The notes beneath the pieces were generated by a model that was not told the origin of the DNA, ran no database searches, and saw nothing but the letters and a program-made list of their open reading frames with translations. From G963665085 sp963665085 (GTDB lineage Bacteria > Bacteroidota > Bacteroidia > Bacteroidales > JAAAOM01), in the NCBI GenBank assembly GCA_963665085.2, contig CAXXXS010000001.1, forward strand, positions 4,588,001 to 4,652,000: DNA of 64,000 bases, in the 5' to 3' direction. The translations under genes were made by a program, and so were the position numbers. Positions 63,954 to 64,000 of the stretch are shown here, piece by piece; position 1 is the stretch's first letter; the number at the start of each line of letters is the position of its first letter.

Positions 63954-64000
63954 AAAAAGAGACGTAACTTGATTTACAACAAAGAAGCCTTATTCTTAAT

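Noticed and set aside
1..64000. rRNA, tRNA, integrases, transposases and prophage genes.
   Set aside because: None was recognised on either strand; the two inverted-repeat elements have no coding capacity.

Overview
This window is from an AT-rich member of the Bacteroidota, most likely the Bacteroidia, in the neighbourhood of Marinilabiliales or Prolixibacteraceae (the rank is inference). The evidence is a type IX secretion sorting domain, a lipoprotein TamA (TamL) paired with TamB, a GldN-like lipoprotein, promoters of the TTTG-N17-21-TAnnTTTG type, few Shine-Dalgarno sites, periplasmic DUF1080 and Gfo/Idh/MocA enzymes, and a long PurL. No rRNA, tRNA, CRISPR array, phage or intact insertion sequence was seen.

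Layout. 1-1797: 5' part of purL on the minus strand. 2063-8573: a plus-strand cluster for exported sugar chemistry, with DoxX, two Tat-exported Gfo/Idh/MocA oxidoreductases, two DUF1080 lipoproteins and a TIM-barrel isomerase. It looks like a periplasmic oxidise-then-cleave route for glycosides. 8731-13018: DinB-like protein, AraC regulator, a TonB-dependent receptor with a 5' frameshift, and a membrane protein. 13053-20116: AmrS-type radical SAM enzyme, DUF1848, MsrA, an orphan chemoreceptor, a universal stress protein, rplS and a C69 dipeptidase. 20230-22060: two near-identical small-RNA units, each with its own promoter and terminator and packed with the pentamer TTAGT. They flank a second exported TIM-barrel isomerase. 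22149-28999: LytTR two-component pair, ExbB-like protein, orphan FtsX/MacB permease, TPR protein and threonine aldolase. 29299-38928: tamB-tamL, then an ECF sigma factor, a small membrane protein and a GldN-like lipoprotein, then an SGNH hydrolase. 39037-44075: ferritin, icd, dnaX (which needs a frameshift at a run of ten A) and pyrBI. 44422-53281: T9SS cargo, beta-helix protein, TPR histidine kinase with NarL-type regulator, and PBP1A. 53628-59526: a membrane coiled-coil protein and a three-gene phosphorelay operon ending in an NtrC-type activator. 59683-63953: MarR with DUF2798, guaB, and a PQQ-like beta-propeller protein.

Most notable observations: (1) the paired TTAGT-repeat small RNAs with conserved upstream regions; (2) a self-contained sigma-54 circuit, in which a dyad TGARAA-N4-TTCTCA occurs twice upstream of a good -24/-12 promoter for the membrane protein gene and once upstream of the phosphorelay operon; (3) the dnaX A10 slippage site, where the unshifted frame gives the short form and the shifted frame the long tau form; (4) the oxidative glycoside cluster linked to DoxX; (5) several structured intergenic elements with inverted-repeat arms.

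All family names come from reading motifs in the translated sequence. No database search was possible.
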